From positions 1-21,029 of the IMG/VR virus record IMGVR_UViG_3300044684_000192: DNA of 21,029 nt; one strand, given 5' to 3'. Position numbers and translations under genes: made by a program. This stretch comes from a virus. This document shows positions 20,801-21,029 of this stretch, piece after piece. The notes under the pieces are model-generated. The model did no database searches. It was not told where the DNA came from and saw only the letters and a list, made by a program, of their open reading frames with translations. Each line of letters starts with the position of its first letter. The stretch's first letter is position 1.

Positions 20801-21029
20801 GCAATGCCACGCGTTCCGACCTACGACGACTACCAGGTGATGCCGAACGTCGCCCCCGCGGGCGGCGTCGGCCTGCCGACGATGAACCCGCAGCTGACCG
20901 GAGGCCGGCAGCTGCAGGACCTGGGGCAAGGCATGCAGCAGGCCGGTCAGGCCGCCGGCGGCATCGCCCTGGACATGCAGGACCAGGTCAACCAGGTCCG
21001 CGTGACCGATGCGATGAACCAGGCGCGCG
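20762..21029 (+). repeat. Long direct repeat, right copy (ejection gene start)
   Basis: The right copy of the repeat at 7447-7714. Three base changes in 268 (GGG/GGA, TTG/CTG, GGC/GGA codons) contrast with the strong divergence of the cement and scaffold paralogues, showing that this part was acquired or converted much later. Confidence 0.95.
20804..21029 (+). CDS. Second ejection protein gene, 5' part (runs off the window)
   Basis: The first 75 codons of a gene starting at ATG 20804. The encoded residues are identical to the first 75 of the ejection/lytic transglycosylase protein at 7489-9651; only two synonymous base changes occur within the visible coding part (Leu TTG/CTG and Gly GGC/GGA). 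The transglycosylase domain would lie beyond the right edge, so it is unknown whether the copy is complete. If it is, the element carries its own ejection protein, which is unusual for a satellite. Confidence 0.8.
   Translation, partial: MPRVPTYDDYQVMPNVAPAGGVGLPTMNPQLTGGRQLQDLGQGMQQAGQAAGGIALDMQDQVNQVRVTDAMNQAR

Noticed and set aside
1-21029. Diversity-generating retroelement, as in phage BPP-1
   Set aside because: No reverse transcriptase gene and no template/variable repeat pair can be seen in the window. It could lie to the left, outside.
1-21029. CRISPR array or tRNA gene as integration site
   Set aside because: No regularly spaced identical repeats of CRISPR type. The short TTCGA-like and CCGCCA-like strings near 12190 do not make a cloverleaf.

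Overview
The window is GC-rich phage-derived DNA, most likely from a betaproteobacterial (Burkholderiales-like) chromosome. That guess rests on gene families typical of Bordetella phage BPP-1-type podoviruses (Bbp19-like protein, Bbp16-like capsid cement, the matching major capsid protein) and on the codon bias; no host gene, rRNA or tRNA is visible to confirm it.

Region A (1-9.69 kb, all + strand) is the late structural block of a BPP-1-like podophage, called the resident phage below: the end of a beta-structured tailspike-like gene, a Cys-rich protein, a Bbp19-family protein, scaffold, major capsid protein, capsid cement, a small conserved partner, a terminator, then two tail tube/nozzle proteins, a small internal virion protein and a large ejection protein with a lytic transglycosylase domain, closed by a strong terminator. 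Terminase and portal are not in view and would lie to the left.

Region B (9.7-11.9 kb) is an accessory block with its own promoter/operator: an unknown protein, a helix-turn-helix/coiled-coil protein, a DUF4224 protein, a single-TM protein and a 37-residue gene on the opposite strand.

Region C (about 12.0 kb to beyond the right edge) looks like a separate integrative element laid out as a phage satellite. It holds repeats at the putative attachment/integrase control region, a tyrosine integrase, three phased dyads, an AlpA-like regulator, a chain of ATGA-coupled small genes, a primase/helicase fusion, and a gene-free stretch with a pseudoknot-type repeat and iteron-like repeats (probable origin). 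Two unknown proteins follow, then a shortened copy of the late operon: a scaffold-like protein, a second cement protein, a second copy of the small partner, two small proteins, and the start of a second ejection protein about 99% identical in DNA to the one in region A. Major capsid and tail tube genes are missing from this copy, although the order of the rest is kept.

My main inference is that region C is a satellite of a BPP-1-like podophage. It would replicate with its own primase and use the helper's capsid protein and tail, but supply its own scaffold, cement and ejection protein, perhaps to redirect capsid size or packaging. The alternative is a second, tandem, rearranged prophage. The right end is outside the window, so this is not settled.
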